Positions 18,391-28,169 are shown, counted from the stretch's first letter. The stretch: DNA of 64,000 nt from Pseudomonas rhizoryzae (GCF_005250615.1 NZ_SULM01000009.1:124001-188000); one strand, 5' to 3'. Numbers and translations are program-made. The notes: generated by a model from the sequence alone, not told the origin.

Positions 18391-19441
18391 GGGCGCGGTC
18401 GGAGACGCTGGCTTCGGCGAAGGTGGCCATCTCGCTATGCAGGCGACAGGCCAGTTGCAGCAAGGGAACGGCCAGCGCCGCACCGCTGCCTTCGCCCAGG
18501 CGCAACCCCAGGTCCAGCATGGGTTCGCCACCCAGGGCCAGCAGCACGGCGGCATGGCCGGGCTCGGCGCCACAATGGGCGAACAGCAGCCAGTCGCGCG
18601 TCCCGGGTTGCAGATGCTGGGCGCAAAGGGCCGCCACCGAGCAGATGAAGCCATCCACCAGGGCCGGCAGGCCCTGCTGGGCGCAGGCCAGGTAGGCACC
18701 GGTCAGGGCGGCCAGTTCGAAACCACCCAGCCGGCGCAGCAGTTCATAGGGGTCTTGCAAGGCGTCACCGTGGCGCAGCAAGGCGCGCTGGATGACCGCC
18801 ACCTTGCGCGCCACGCCGCTAGCATCCAGCCCGGTCCCCGGACCGGCCAGGGCCAGCGGTGAGGTGTCCAGCAACACGCTGGCCAGGGCGCTGGCGGCGG
18901 TGGTGTTGCCGATACCCATTTCGCCGCCGATGAAGAGGTCGGCACCTCCGGCACAGGCACGCAACACCGCGTCGCGACCGGCTTGCAGGGCTGCCTGGCA
19001 CTGCTCGTGGGTCATGGCCGGAGTCAGGGTGAAATTGGCGGTACCGCGCCCGAGCGACAGGTCGAGAACCCCGGGCAGCGGTTCCAGCGGCTCTACGGTG
19101 CCCAGGCTGATCACCTCCAGCATGGCGTCGAGTTGCCGCGCGAGCACGCTGATGGCCGCGCCGCCGCTAACGAAGTTGCGCACCATCTCGGCGGTGACGG
19201 CCTGCGGATAGGCCGAGACGCCCTCCTCCACCACCCCGTGGTCCCCGGCGAAGACGGCGATGGCGGTGCGTTCCAGCAACGGCCGCGGGTTGCCCTGCAA
19301 GGCGGCCATCTGGATGGCCAATACCTCCAGGTCACCGAGCGAGCCGCTCGGCTTGGTCAATACCGTCTGCCGTTGGCGGGCAGCCTCGGCGGCGGCGGTA
19401 TCGGGTTGGCGGCAGGGTCCTTGCCACCAGGGCATGCTCAT
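18383..19441 (-). CDS. cobT: Nicotinate-nucleotide--dimethylbenzimidazole phosphoribosyltransferase
   Basis: This 352-residue enzyme activates 5,6-dimethylbenzimidazole to alpha-ribazole phosphate using nicotinate mononucleotide. Family motifs include [12 protein letters not shown] near the N-terminus, [33 protein letters not shown] and HCGAEPGH with the catalytic Glu near the C-terminus. The ATG at 19441 overlaps the cobP stop (ATGA). The substrate 5,6-dimethylbenzimidazole is made by BluB, encoded six genes upstream in the same operon. Confidence 0.94.
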   Translation of the reverse strand: MSMPWWQGPCRQPDTAAAEAARQRQTVLTKPSGSLGDLEVLAIQMAALQGNPRPLLERTAIAVFAGDHGVVEEGVSAYPQAVTAEMVRNFVSGGAAISVLARQLDAMLEVISLGTVEPLEPLPGVLDLSLGRGTANFTLTPAMTHEQCQAALQAGRDAVLRACAGGADLFIGGEMGIGNTTAASALASVLLDTSPLALAGPGTGLDASGVARKVAVIQRALLRHGDALQDPYELLRRLGGFELAALTGAYLACAQQGLPALVDGFICSVAALCAQHLQPGTRDWLLFAHCGAEPGHAAVLLALGGEPMLDLGLRLGEGSGAALAVPLLQLACRLHSEMATFAEASVSDRAHD

Positions 19442-19959
19442 AGCGGTGTTCCTTTGAGGGTGAGGGGTAGCCCGGCCACGGTCAGGACCACGCGGTCGCA
19501 ACGAGTGGCCAGGGCCTGGTGCAATTCGCCGGCGGCGTCGACGTAGCGCCGGGTCAATTCGCCCAGGGGGACGACGCCCAGGCCGGTCTCGTTGCTGACG
19601 AAGATCAGGCGACCGGGCAGCCGTGGCACGAGCTCAAGCAGGGCCGCACAGGCCTGGTCCAGACGTTGCGGGTCATCGAGCAACAGCAGGTTGGTCAGCC
19701 AGAGGGTGAGGCAGTCTACCAGCAGACAGGTGTCCGGCGTGGCCAGCATCTGCAGCCGCTCGGCCAGGGCCAGCGGCTCCTCCACCAGCGCCCAGTGCGC
19801 CGGCCGCCGCGCCGCGTGGCGCTCGATGCGCCGGGCCAGTTCGGCATCGCTGCCACCGGCCGTGGCGATATAGGTGACGGCAAGGCCGGACTCGGCGGCC
19901 AGGCGCTCGGCCAGGGCGCTCTTGCCGGAGCGAGCGCCACCGAGGATGAGTTCGCGCAT
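19438..19959 (-). CDS. cobP: Bifunctional adenosylcobinamide kinase / adenosylcobinamide-phosphate guanylyltransferase
   Basis: This 173-residue cytoplasmic enzyme (CobP, called CobU in enterics) phosphorylates and then GMP-activates adenosylcobinamide. The P-loop [13 protein letters not shown] is at the N-terminus. The guanylylated histidine lies in [15 protein letters not shown] (about residue 47), and the Walker B-like strand is [15 protein letters not shown]. The tail includes [12 protein letters not shown], a conserved motif. It sits immediately after cobQ, whose stop is adjacent to its ATG at 19959. Confidence 0.94.
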   Translation of the reverse strand: MRELILGGARSGKSALAERLAAESGLAVTYIATAGGSDAELARRIERHAARRPAHWALVEEPLALAERLQMLATPDTCLLVDCLTLWLTNLLLLDDPQRLDQACAALLELVPRLPGRLIFVSNETGLGVVPLGELTRRYVDAAGELHQALATRCDRVVLTVAGLPLTLKGTPL

Positions 19960-21411
19960 CTAGAGCTCGCAGAGGGCGCGCAGGCGCCCGGTGTCCAAAT
20001 GTTGCTCGACCAGATCGGCCAGGCGCTCCAGATCGCGCTCGCGCAGGGCGTGGTAGTCCAGCTGCTGCGGCTCGGCCAGGCCGGCCCAGCGCAGCAGGGC
20101 GACGCTGGCGGCGGGCACTTCGAACAGGCCGTGCAGGTAGGTACCCAGCACCTGGCCATCGTCGCTGAGGCTACCGTCGACCCGGCCATCGTCGAACCTT
20201 ACCACCGGACGCGCCAGCGCCGGTCCCTGGCTCACGCCCGCGTGGATTTCGTAGCCGGCCACGTCAACCTCAGCCGCGCATAGCCGACCGCGGACGTTGC
20301 GCAGCTGCTTTTCCGCGGCCAACTCGGTGGTCATGGTCAACAGGCCCAGGCCGGCGCTTTCGCCGGGGGCGCCTTCCAGACCCAGGGGATCGGCGATCCG
20401 CTCGCCGAGCATCTGGAATCCCCCGCAGATGCCCAGCACCCGACCGCCGTATCTCAGATGACGAGCGATAGCCGTGTCCCAGCCCTGGGCCCGCAGAAAG
20501 GCCAGGTCGCTGCGCACGCTCTTGGAGCCGCCGAGGATGACCAGGTCGGCGGCGGGCAGCGCCTCGCCCTGGCGCACGAACAGCAACTCCACCTGGGGAT
20601 GCAGGCGCAGGGGATCGAAATCGGTGTGATTGCTCAGCCGCGGCATCACCGGCACCGCCACGCGCAGGCGCGGCCCTTGCTTGGCGACCTGGCCGGTGGC
20701 CAGACGATCCTCGGCTTCCAGATGCAGGTCGTGCAGATAGGGCAGCACGCCGAGTACTGGTTTGCCGGTGCGGGCTTCCAGCCAGTCCAGCCCCGGTTGC
20801 AACAGGGCCAGGTCACCGCGGAAGCGATTGATGATGAAACCGGCCACCCGCGCCTGCTCGCTGGGTTCGAGCAGGTCCAGGGTGCCGACCAGATGGGCGA
20901 AGACGCCGCCACGGTCGATGTCGGCCACCAGCAGCACCGGGCAATCCACCGCCTCGGCGAAGCCCATGTTGGCGATGTCGCCCTGGCGCAGGTTGATCTC
21001 GGCCGGCGAACCGGCGCCTTCCACCAGTACCACCCGATACTGCGCCGACAGGCGCGTATGGGAAGCCAGCACCGCCTCCCGGGCCACCGGCTTGTAGGCG
21101 TGGTAGGCCTTGGCGTCCATGCTGGTGACGGCGCGGCCATGGATGATCACCTGGGCGCCGACATCGGTATTGGGCTTGAGCAGCACCGGGTTCATGTCGG
21201 TGTGCGGGGCGAGGCCACAGGCCTGGGCCTGCACCGCCTGGGCGCGGCCGATCTCGCCGCCATCGGCGGTCACGGCGCTGTTGAGCGCCATGTTTTGCGG
21301 CTTGAAGGGCACTACGCTCACGCCCTGGCGATAGAGCCAACGGCACAGGGCGGCCACCAGGGTGCTCTTGCCGGCGTCGGAGGTGGTGCCCTGCACCATC
21401 AAGGTACTCAT
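19960..21411 (-). CDS. cobQ: Cobyric acid synthase
   Basis: This 483-residue glutamine-dependent enzyme amidates four side chains of adenosylcobyrinic acid a,c-diamide. The N-terminal dethiobiotin-synthetase-like domain begins with [20 protein letters not shown] (P-loop) and has [13 protein letters not shown]. The C-terminal class I glutamine amidotransferase domain has the Cys nucleophile in [12 protein letters not shown] (about residue 330) and the His in [10 protein letters not shown]. It overlaps the upstream decarboxylase gene by four bases. Confidence 0.95.
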   Translation of the reverse strand: MSTLMVQGTTSDAGKSTLVAALCRWLYRQGVSVVPFKPQNMALNSAVTADGGEIGRAQAVQAQACGLAPHTDMNPVLLKPNTDVGAQVIIHGRAVTSMDAKAYHAYKPVAREAVLASHTRLSAQYRVVLVEGAGSPAEINLRQGDIANMGFAEAVDCPVLLVADIDRGGVFAHLVGTLDLLEPSEQARVAGFIINRFRGDLALLQPGLDWLEARTGKPVLGVLPYLHDLHLEAEDRLATGQVAKQGPRLRVAVPVMPRLSNHTDFDPLRLHPQVELLFVRQGEALPAADLVILGGSKSVRSDLAFLRAQGWDTAIARHLRYGGRVLGICGGFQMLGERIADPLGLEGAPGESAGLGLLTMTTELAAEKQLRNVRGRLCAAEVDVAGYEIHAGVSQGPALARPVVRFDDGRVDGSLSDDGQVLGTYLHGLFEVPAASVALLRWAGLAEPQQLDYHALRERDLERLADLVEQHLDTGRLRALCEL

Positions 21412-22397
21412 AGTGGACTCCGATAACGAGCCAGGGCCTGGTCCAGGCGTTGCCAGCCCGACTCGTCGGCCGGCAGGCCAAATCTCAGGGCAGCGAGGTG
21501 GGGAAACAACCGGGTGAAGATGGCCTGGCGCGCCAGGTGTTCGTGCAAGGCAACGGCATCCGGGCGCCGCAGCAGCTGGAACAGCGCACAGCCACCGCTG
21601 GGCGGCAGGTCGTGTCCGGCGAGCAGCGCTGCCAGCCGTTCACCGGCCTGCAGCAGGGCCTCGCGCTGCCGCTGCTGGGCCTCCTGGTCGGCCAGCAGCC
21701 GTTGCGCCAGGTAGCGACTGGGGCCGTTCACCGTCCAGGGGCCGAGGTGCTCATCGAGGCGCGCCAGCAGGGTCGGTGCGGCGAGCACGAAGCCCAGGCG
21801 CATCCCGGCCAGGCCGAAGAACTTGCCGAAGGACCGCAGCACGATCAGTCCGGGCAGATCGCTGAAAGGCGCCAAGCTGGCGCCCGGCGTGGGGTCCATG
21901 AAGGCCTCGTCCACCACCAGCCAGGCGCCGCGGCGTTCGAGTCGCGCGTGCCAGTCCAGCAGGCGCGCGGGTGACAGTCGCTCACCGGTGGGATTGTTGG
22001 GATTGACCACCAACAGGACATCGAACCGATCTAGACCAGCCGCAACCTCTGTCTCGCTGCACTCCACGACCTCATGACCGGCCCGGCGCCAGGCCTGGGC
22101 GTGCTCGGCATAACAGGGTGCGAGCACCGCGACGCGAGCAGGCGCGCGCAGGATCGGCAGCGCCTGGATGGCGGCCTGGGAGCCGGCCACCGGCAATACC
22201 GCGGGAGCGCGGTAGTAGGCGCAGGCTGCCTCCACCAGGCCATCGTCGGGCTCCGGCAGGCGCGCCCAGGCACTGGCGGGAATCTCGGGCAGCGGCAAGG
22301 GCCAGGGGGCCACGCCCGTGGACAGGTCCAGCCAGTCGCCCAGGGGGATGTCGTAGCTGCGGGCGGCACGCCGCAGGCGACCACCATGCTCAAGCAA
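21408..22397 (-). CDS. cobC: Threonine-phosphate decarboxylase (PLP-dependent)
   Basis: This 329-residue class I/II aminotransferase-fold enzyme makes (R)-1-amino-2-propanol O-2-phosphate, the linker of the cobalamin nucleotide loop. It has [12 protein letters not shown] (PLP-contacting Asp) and the PLP lysine in [18 protein letters not shown] (about residue 190-205). The start is a TTG at 22397 with GGGAGG eight bases upstream, giving [10 protein letters not shown] as in relatives. It overlaps cobD by eight bases. Naming follows P. aeruginosa (cobC); enteric homologues are called CobD. Confidence 0.9.
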   Translation of the reverse strand: MLEHGGRLRRAARSYDIPLGDWLDLSTGVAPWPLPLPEIPASAWARLPEPDDGLVEAACAYYRAPAVLPVAGSQAAIQALPILRAPARVAVLAPCYAEHAQAWRRAGHEVVECSETEVAAGLDRFDVLLVVNPNNPTGERLSPARLLDWHARLERRGAWLVVDEAFMDPTPGASLAPFSDLPGLIVLRSFGKFFGLAGMRLGFVLAAPTLLARLDEHLGPWTVNGPSRYLAQRLLADQEAQQRQREALLQAGERLAALLAGHDLPPSGGCALFQLLRRPDAVALHEHLARQAIFTRLFPHLAALRFGLPADESGWQRLDQALARYRSPL

Positions 22398-23298
22398 GCA
22401 GCAATCCTCCCAGGGCGATCAAGGCAGTCCACAGCCAGGCGCCCCGGCGGACCAGCTTCAACGCACGGGTGATGGCCAGGAAGGTCGGTGCCGGGCCGCG
22501 GCCGAGCACGGGACGCTCGTGCCACTCCCCGTGATAGCGCGCCGCCCCGCCCAGGCTCACCCCCAGGGCGCCGGCGCCCGCCGCCATCACCGGACCGGCG
22601 TTGGGGCTGTCCCACAATGGCGCCTGGGTGCGCCAGCATTCGATGGCATTCCAGAAGCGACCGAGGCCGGCATAGGTCAGGGCGACCAGGCGGGCCGGAA
22701 TATAGTTGAGCACATCGTCCAGCCGCGCCGCGGCCCAGCCGAACCGCTCCAGGCGTGGAGTGCGATAGCCCCACATGGCGTCCAGGGTGTTGGCCAGGCG
22801 ATAGAGCACCACCCCCGGCGCGCCGAGCAGGGCGAACCAGAACAGCGCGGCGAAGACGGCATCGCTGCCGTTTTCCAGCACCGATTCGGTGGCGGCGCGA
22901 GCGACGGCGGTTTCGTCCAGCTCGCCGGTCTCGCGGCTGACCAGATAGCCGACCCGCTGCCGTGCCTCGGGCAGGTTGTTGCGTTGTAGGGCGCGCGCCA
23001 CCGGCTCGGCGTGCTCGCCCAGGCTGCGCAGTCCCACGGCCAGGTAGAGCGCCAGGGGCTGGATGATCCAGGCCAGCCAGCCGATCTGGCAGAGCAAGGC
23101 GGTGAGCAGTACCCAGGGCAGTACCGCCAGGCTCCAGGCCATTACCCCGTGGCTGCGCCAGCCGCGCCCTCCGGGGTTGAAACGGGCTTCGAGGCTGTCG
23201 GCGAAGCGGCCGAACAGGACCAGGGGATGCGCACGGCGCGGTTCGCCGAAGAGCAGATCGAGCAGCATGCCGCAGACGACCGCGAAAGCCAGCATCAT
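22390..23298 (-). CDS. cobD: Adenosylcobinamide-phosphate synthase
   Basis: This 302-residue polytopic membrane protein (CbiB in enterics) attaches aminopropanol or its phosphate to cobyric acid. Family motifs are [20 protein letters not shown] near the N-terminus, [19 protein letters not shown] (about residue 130-150) and [12 protein letters not shown]. The ATG at 23298 overlaps the bluB stop (ATGA), and this start is preferred to the longer open frame to 23526, which is antisense-like low-complexity sequence. Confidence 0.93.
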   Translation of the reverse strand: MMLAFAVVCGMLLDLLFGEPRRAHPLVLFGRFADSLEARFNPGGRGWRSHGVMAWSLAVLPWVLLTALLCQIGWLAWIIQPLALYLAVGLRSLGEHAEPVARALQRNNLPEARQRVGYLVSRETGELDETAVARAATESVLENGSDAVFAALFWFALLGAPGVVLYRLANTLDAMWGYRTPRLERFGWAAARLDDVLNYIPARLVALTYAGLGRFWNAIECWRTQAPLWDSPNAGPVMAAGAGALGVSLGGAARYHGEWHERPVLGRGPAPTFLAITRALKLVRRGAWLWTALIALGGLLLA

Positions 23299-23945
23299 GG
23301 CTTCTGGCCCCAGCGATTCTCGAAGACCAGCTCTGCCAACGGTCGCCCCTGGCGCCAGCCCTCTTCTTCCAGCATGGGTCGCTCGTAGAAGGCTTCGACG
23401 GGCCCGAGGCAGAGGATGGCAGCCGGCTGCGAGCCCTCGGGCATCTCCAGCAGGTTGCGCACGGCTTCCGGTTCGAACAGCGACACCCAGCCCATGCCCA
23501 GGCCTTCGCAACGCGCCGCCAGCCAAAGATTCTGGATGGCACAGGACAACGACGCCAGGTCCATCTCCGGCAAGGTACGCCGCCCGAAGATGTGGGTTTC
23601 ACGGCCGTCCATGAGCGCCGCCACCAGCACCTCGGCGCAGTCGAGGATGCCCTGCACCTTGAGTTTCATGAACTCGTCGCTGCGCTCGCCGAGGGCTTCA
23701 GCGGTGGCGCAGCGCTCCTCTTCCACCAACTCGTGCAGACGCTGGCGCAAGGCGGGATCGCTGATACGCAGGAAGCGCCAGGGCTGCATCAGCCCGACGC
23801 TGGGCGCCTGGTGGGCCGCGCCCAGCAGGCGGGCCAGTTGTTCGGGGGATACCTCGCCACCGCAAAAATGCCGCATGTCGCGGCGTTCGGCGATGGCACG
23901 GTAGACGGCGGCTCGTTCGGCGGGGGTATAGGGCGTCGTGGTCAC
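23295..23945 (-). CDS. bluB: 5,6-dimethylbenzimidazole synthase
   Basis: This 216-residue nitroreductase-fold enzyme converts FMNH2 and oxygen to 5,6-dimethylbenzimidazole, the lower ligand of B12. Typical features are [39 protein letters not shown] and [20 protein letters not shown] (the aspartate catalytic region), and [13 protein letters not shown]. Oxygen dependence fits an aerobic pathway. The GTG at 23945 overlaps the cobB stop (GTGA). Confidence 0.93.
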   Translation of the reverse strand: MTTTPYTPAERAAVYRAIAERRDMRHFCGGEVSPEQLARLLGAAHQAPSVGLMQPWRFLRISDPALRQRLHELVEEERCATAEALGERSDEFMKLKVQGILDCAEVLVAALMDGRETHIFGRRTLPEMDLASLSCAIQNLWLAARCEGLGMGWVSLFEPEAVRNLLEMPEGSQPAAILCLGPVEAFYERPMLEEEGWRQGRPLAELVFENRWGQKP

Positions 23946-25240
23946 GGTTTAAGCATCGCGGCGGCCGCGGCGGGTGCCGACGGCATGTAGAAATGAATAT
24001 AGCTGGCGGTCAGACGACCGTCGCGGTACACCGCCTCGGCGACCGCCTTGCCATTGGGGCACAGGCCGCGCGCCCAGGGCGTCTCGGGCGACTCCAGGGC
24101 GGAATGATGATAGGTATGGCCACGCAGCCTGCCCTGGGCGAACTCGACCGACTGCAGCGCCAGGGCGGTCAGCCGCGCCTGCATCCGCGCACTGCCCGGC
24201 AGCAGGCCGAGCATGGCGGCCGATTCACCGCCCTTGTCGGTCAGCTCGTCGAGCAGATAGAGCATGCCGCCGCATTCGGCGAGGATCGGCTTGCCGGCGG
24301 CATGGTGGGCACGAATGGCCGCACGCATGCCGAGGTTGTTGGACAGCGCCTGCAGATGCAGCTCGGGATAGCCGCCCGGCAGATAGAGGCTATCCACCTC
24401 GGGCAGCTGGCTATCGGCGAGTACGGAAAAGAAGCAAAGCTCGGCGCCCTGGGCGCGCAAGAGATCCAGGTTGGCCTGGTAGATAAAGGCCAGGGCCGCA
24501 TCCCGGGCCACGCCTATGCGCACCCCGGCCAGCAAGGGCTCGACGGACGTCGACTCCGGTGCGGCGAAGGCCACCGGCGGCGGTAATTCAATAGCGGAAC
24601 TCGCCGCCAGGGCAGCGGCGGCGGCGTCGAGACGGCGATCCAGGTCGGTGACCTCGTCGGCCTGGATCAGCCCCAGGTGGCGACTGGGCAGCTCGATACC
24701 GGCATCCCGCGGCAGGCTGCCGAAGAAGGTCATGCCATCCGGCAGGCTGCCACGGATCAACTGGGTCTGCCGCGGACTACCGCTGCGATTGGCCAAGACA
24801 CCGGCAAAGGGCAGGCTCGGGCGATAGTGGGCCAGGCCATAGGCCAGGGCGCCAAAGGTCTGCGCCAGGCCGGCCGCGTCGATCACGCCCAGCACTGGCA
24901 CGCCGAAGCACTCGGCCAGGTCCGCCGCCGAGGGCTGGCCGTCGAACAGGCCCATGACGCCCTCGATGAGGATGAGGTCGGCCTCTCCCGCCGCTTCCCA
25001 CAGCAGCCGCCGGCTCTCGGCTTCGCCGATCATCCAGAGGTCGAGCTGATAGACCGGCGCGCCGCTGGCGCGGGCGAGGATCATGGGGTCGAGGAAATCC
25101 GGACCGCACTTGAACACCCGCACCCGTCGCCCCTGCCGCGCATGCAGGCGGGCAAGCGCCGCGGTGACGCTGGTCTTGCCCTGGCCGGACGCCGGCGCGG
25201 CGATCAGCAGCGCCGGGCAATGCCGCACTGCGCCTACCAT
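23942..25240 (-). CDS. cobB: Cobyrinic acid a,c-diamide synthase
   Basis: This 432-residue glutamine-dependent amidase (CobB/CbiA family) has an N-terminal P-loop segment IAAPASGQGKTSVTAALAR and a VFKCGPDFLDPMI motif. The C-terminal glutamine amidotransferase domain has LYLPGGYPELHLQALS and the Cys nucleophile in ILAECGGMLYLL (about residue 325). The ATG at 25240 overlaps the cobO stop by seven bases. Confidence 0.94.
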   Translation of the reverse strand: MVGAVRHCPALLIAAPASGQGKTSVTAALARLHARQGRRVRVFKCGPDFLDPMILARASGAPVYQLDLWMIGEAESRRLLWEAAGEADLILIEGVMGLFDGQPSAADLAECFGVPVLGVIDAAGLAQTFGALAYGLAHYRPSLPFAGVLANRSGSPRQTQLIRGSLPDGMTFFGSLPRDAGIELPSRHLGLIQADEVTDLDRRLDAAAAALAASSAIELPPPVAFAAPESTSVEPLLAGVRIGVARDAALAFIYQANLDLLRAQGAELCFFSVLADSQLPEVDSLYLPGGYPELHLQALSNNLGMRAAIRAHHAAGKPILAECGGMLYLLDELTDKGGESAAMLGLLPGSARMQARLTALALQSVEFAQGRLRGHTYHHSALESPETPWARGLCPNGKAVAEAVYRDGRLTASYIHFYMPSAPAAAAAMLKP

Positions 25241-25860
25241 TCGATGCCCTGCTGGGCGCGGACACCGGCCTGGAAGGCGTGCTTGACCAGGCTCATGTCG
25301 GTCACGGTGTCGGCGGCTTCGATCAGCGCTGCGGGTGCGCCACGCCCAGTGACCACCACGTGCTGGTGCGCCGGGCGGCCGGCCAGATCGGCCAGCACCT
25401 GGTCGACCTCAAGATAGCCGTGCTTGAAGGCGATGTTGAGTTCGTCCAGCAGCACCAGGCCGATGGCCGGGTCACGCAAGAGCTCCACCGCCACCGCCCA
25501 GGCCGCGGCAGCCGATTGCAGGTCGCGGGCGCGATCCTGGGTGTCCCAGGTAAAGCCCTCCCCCATGACGTGGTAGCGCACCTCGTCGGGAAAGCGCTTG
25601 AAGAAGAGTTGTTCGCCGGTGTCGCGGCGCCCCTTGATGAACTGCACCACGCCTACCTGCATGCCGTGGCCGAGGGCGCGTGCCGCCATGCCGAAGGCCG
25701 AACTGCTCTTGCCCTTGCCGATGCCGGTATGCACCAGCAGCAGGCCGCGCTCGTCCTGAGCTTCGGCGATGCGGGCATCGATCACCGCCTTCTTGCGCAC
25801 CATGCGCGCGCGGTGGCGCTCGTCGCGCTCGTCGTTGGCGGTATCGGGGGTGTCGGTCAT
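25234..25860 (-). CDS. cobO: Cob(I)yrinic acid a,c-diamide adenosyltransferase
   Basis: This 208-residue ATP:corrinoid adenosyltransferase (CobO/CobA type) carries the P-loop LVHTGIGKGKSSSAFGMAAR (about residue 43-62) and conserved VGVVQFIKGRRDTGE, FTWDTQDRARD and LVLLDELNIAFKHGY segments. It is the first gene of the operon and lies just after the cobalamin riboswitch. The ATG at 25860 has GGAG seven bases upstream; the open frame to 26034 reads through riboswitch sequence and is not coding. Confidence 0.94.
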   Translation of the reverse strand: MTDTPDTANDERDERHRARMVRKKAVIDARIAEAQDERGLLLVHTGIGKGKSSSAFGMAARALGHGMQVGVVQFIKGRRDTGEQLFFKRFPDEVRYHVMGEGFTWDTQDRARDLQSAAAAWAVAVELLRDPAIGLVLLDELNIAFKHGYLEVDQVLADLAGRPAHQHVVVTGRGAPAALIEAADTVTDMSLVKHAFQAGVRAQQGIEW

Positions 25861-25875
25861 GGCAGTTCTCCGGGT

Positions 25876-25913
25876 GCGGGCGCGGCGGAGAAAAGGGCAG
25901 AGACGCCGCCCGC
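25876..25913 (-). promoter_or_regulatory. Candidate expression-platform hairpin near the cobO start
   Basis: A GC-rich imperfect inverted repeat (arms GCGGGCGGCG and its near-complement with a two-base bulge) lies between the riboswitch and the cobO Shine-Dalgarno sequence. It has no T-run, so it would more likely block ribosome access than terminate transcription. The switching partner strand is not resolved. Confidence 0.35.
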
Positions 25914-25971
25914 GCAAGGCAGGGGGCGACGCCGCGCGACGCCCTCCGCATCGCCGAGATGAACGCAAACG

Positions 25972-26140
25972 TGGCCGGTCTCCGGGCTGGTGAGGCGATG
26001 CCCTGGGGCATCCGCGGCGCCCCTTCCCGGCCAAGGCCAGTGGGTATCGCGCCGCTACTACTCAACTACCGTTGCGGGGGCAGCGCCGGCTCGACCGGCT
26101 TCCCTGTTTCACCCCGGCTCAGGCGGGGCACCACGTGCAA
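25972..26140 (-). promoter_or_regulatory. Cobalamin (AdoCbl) riboswitch
   Basis: Read on the minus strand, the leader contains the 5' GGTGCC element (26127-26132), GAAACAGGGAAGCCGGT, the GCTGCCCCCGCAACGGTA core, a CCACTGG element, and finally the B12-box AGCCCGGAGACCGGCC (25973-25988). All appear in the canonical order and spacing. It lies upstream of cobO and should repress the whole operon when cobalamin is abundant. The ends are approximate. Confidence 0.93.
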
Positions 26141-26249
26141 GGGCGCAGGGTACGGGCTACCCGGAAGAGCGTCAATCGATCGCCTCGCCCGAACTCAGTA
26201 CTCGCGGGTTCGGTCCACCCTGGACACTCACGCCCTTAGGAGCTACCGA

Positions 26250-26579
26250 ATGAACGAAGCCACCCTCGCCGCCTGCATCAAGGCCTGCCTCGACTGCGCC
26301 GCTGCCTGCGAAACCTGCGCTAGCGCCTGCCTGGGCGAAGACCATATCGACATGATGCGCGACTGCATCCGCCTGGATCGCGACTGCGCCGACGCCTGTC
26401 GCCTGGCCGCCACCTTCATGCAACGCAACAGCGACCGCGTCGCCGAGGCCTGCGCCCTGTGCCTGGCCACCTGCCGTGCCTGCGCCGCCGAGTGCGGCAA
26501 GCACAAGGCCGAGCACTGCCAGGCCTGCGCCCGGGCCTGCGAAGCCTGCGCCGAGGCCTGTGCGGCCATGGCCGCCTGA
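26250..26579 (+). CDS. Cysteine-rich four-helix-bundle copper-storage protein (Csp-like)
   Basis: This 109-residue protein has 19 cysteines, mostly as CxxxC pairs along predicted helices (for example ACIKACLDC, CETCASAC, CALCLATCRACAAEC, CQACARACEACAEAC), with two MxxxC-type spacers. This matches Csp copper-storage proteins of the DUF326 family, which line the interior of a four-helix bundle with thiolates binding many Cu(I) ions. It lacks a signal peptide, like the cytosolic Csp3. The ATG at 26250 has AGGAG upstream. It is divergent from the cobalamin operon. Metal specificity is inferred from the family. Confidence 0.87.
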   Translation: MNEATLAACIKACLDCAAACETCASACLGEDHIDMMRDCIRLDRDCADACRLAATFMQRNSDRVAEACALCLATCRACAAECGKHKAEHCQACARACEACAEACAAMAA

Positions 26580-26632
26580 AACCACCAGCGCGATCCTGAA
26601 CTGCGCGCCTGAGTCGCAGGTGAATCCGCCCT

Positions 26633-26658
26633 GCCGCCTGCCCATCCGGGCGGGCGGC
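26633..26658 (+). terminator. Hairpin after the copper-storage gene
   Basis: An 11-bp stem (GCCGCCTGCCC, loop ATCC, GGGCGGGCGGC, one G-T pair) lies 54 bases after the stop codon. Only a short T-poor tail follows, so termination strength is uncertain. Confidence 0.45.
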
Positions 26659-26722
26659 ATTGGCATTAACCGGCCACGCCAGGGATAATGCCCGCCCTTT
26701 CATCGATATCCAGGCCTACGCC

Positions 26723-27091
26723 ATGACCGATACCAACCAAGATCCCCGTTTGAGCCGCATGAAGCGTCGCCTGCGCAAGAAGCAGTACCTGGGCGAGTTC
26801 CAGGAACTGGCCTTCGAAATCAAGGTGAGCTTCAAGAGCGAACTCAGCGAAGACGATCTGGACACCTTCCTCGGCGACTTCATCGACTACGTCGAAGAGC
26901 GCAAGCTGGACTACATCGGCGGCTTCGATAACGCCTGGGTCGAAGGCACCATCATGGCCAACAAGCGCTACACCTCGCCCACCGCAGAAGACCGTACCGC
27001 GCTGCTGGATTGGCTCAAGGCCCGTGCCGAAGTCGGCGAAGCCAATGCCTCCGAGCTGCATGACGCCTGGCATCACGACGGCGAAGTCTGA
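26723..27091 (+). CDS. YggL family protein (DUF469)
   Basis: This 122-residue acidic protein matches the YggL family, whose E. coli member co-purifies with the 50S ribosomal subunit. Characteristic segments are RRLRKKQYLGEFQELAFEI near the N-terminus and the acidic DDLDTFLGDFIDYVEE. The ATG at 26723 is chosen because MTDTNQDPRLSRMKRRLRKK is the usual start. The gene stands alone between two short intergenic gaps. Confidence 0.85.
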   Translation: MTDTNQDPRLSRMKRRLRKKQYLGEFQELAFEIKVSFKSELSEDDLDTFLGDFIDYVEERKLDYIGGFDNAWVEGTIMANKRYTSPTAEDRTALLDWLKARAEVGEANASELHDAWHHDGEV

Positions 27092-27211
27092 GCATTATCG
27101 GAAAAGTGCCTGGGCAGCGGCGACTTTGCCGCTAAGCCTTGAGTAGCCTTCTCCGGATAGCTTGGCGCCGGTTGCGGTCGTAAAGGGGAATCCGTTGGAA
27201 ACCAGGTCCTC

Positions 27212-28045
27212 ATGACGACCCTCCTGCAAATCTCCGATACCCACTTCGGCACCGAGCAACCCACCGTGGTCGCGGCCCTGGAAGCCCATGTCCGCGAACA
27301 CGGCGCCGATGTCCTCATCCTCTCCGGGGACATCACCCAGCGCGCCCGCCGCGAGCAATTCGCCGCCGCCAAGATCTTCGTCGAACGCTTGGAAAGCTAC
27401 GGCATTCCCCGCACCCTGGTGATCCCGGGCAACCACGACCTACCGCTGTACAACGTCTTCGCCCGCTTCCTTACGCCGTACGGCAACTATCGTCGCCATT
27501 TCGGCCAGGATCTTGAGCCCAGCTTCGAGAACGACGAGCTGCTGCTGGTCGGTCTCAACACCACCGCCCCCCGTCGCCACAAGGATGGCGCGGTGAGTCT
27601 TGAGCAGATCGAGCGCGTGGCCGAGCGCCTGCACCGCGCCGGCCCTGGCAAGCTGCGCATCGTCATCGCCCACCAGCCCTTCGGCGCCCTCGAACTGAGC
27701 GACCTGAGCAATCTGCAGCACAACGCCGACCAGGCCCTGGCCACCTGGGCCGATGCCGGGCTGGATCTGGTGATGGGTGGCCACATCCATCTGCCCTATG
27801 TGCTGCCCCTGAGCCGGCAATATCCCACCCTGCCCCGCGAGGTCTGGATCGTCCAGGCCGGTACCGCCCTCTCCTCCCGCGTGCGCGGCACCTCGCCCAA
27901 TTCCTTCAATCGCCTGCTGGTCGGCGAAGGCGCGGAAAAGACCGTGGACGTGGAGCGCTGGGATTTCCAGGGCGATCGTTTCGTGGTCGGTGAGCGCCAT
28001 GCCCTGCGCTGGCAGGCGGCACGCGACGCCCTGGCGGCGACCTGA
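27212..28045 (+). CDS. Metallophosphoesterase (calcineurin-like, 3',5'-cAMP phosphodiesterase-like)
   Basis: This 277-residue cytoplasmic phosphoesterase has all five metal-binding blocks of the family: ISDTHFG (about residue 7), LSGDITQRA, IPGNHDLPL, IAHQPFG and GGHIHLPYV. Family members of this size hydrolyse cyclic nucleotides, phosphodiesters or other phosphoesters, and the substrate cannot be deduced here. The ATG at 27212 follows a weak AGG. No operon partner is evident. Confidence 0.88.
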   Translation: MTTLLQISDTHFGTEQPTVVAALEAHVREHGADVLILSGDITQRARREQFAAAKIFVERLESYGIPRTLVIPGNHDLPLYNVFARFLTPYGNYRRHFGQDLEPSFENDELLLVGLNTTAPRRHKDGAVSLEQIERVAERLHRAGPGKLRIVIAHQPFGALELSDLSNLQHNADQALATWADAGLDLVMGGHIHLPYVLPLSRQYPTLPREVWIVQAGTALSSRVRGTSPNSFNRLLVGEGAEKTVDVERWDFQGDRFVVGERHALRWQAARDALAAT

Positions 28046-28169
28046 AGCCAAAAACCGCTCTACTGCGGACTCCTGCGCACTTTCGCCAATGGAAATTGAT
28101 TCAAGCTGTTGAAACGGCCGGCGGAATTTGAACGGCGCGTAGTCTTAGGATTTTCGGCAGGAGCGGCCC

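Noticed and set aside
25680-26249. The long upstream extension of the copper-storage frame.
   Set aside because: It runs through the cobalamin riboswitch and cobO on the other strand; the ATG at 26250 with AGGAG is the credible start.
26633-26658. The strong hairpin after the copper gene as a REP element.
   Set aside because: No second copy of the repeat is seen in the window, and its location after a gene fits a terminator better.
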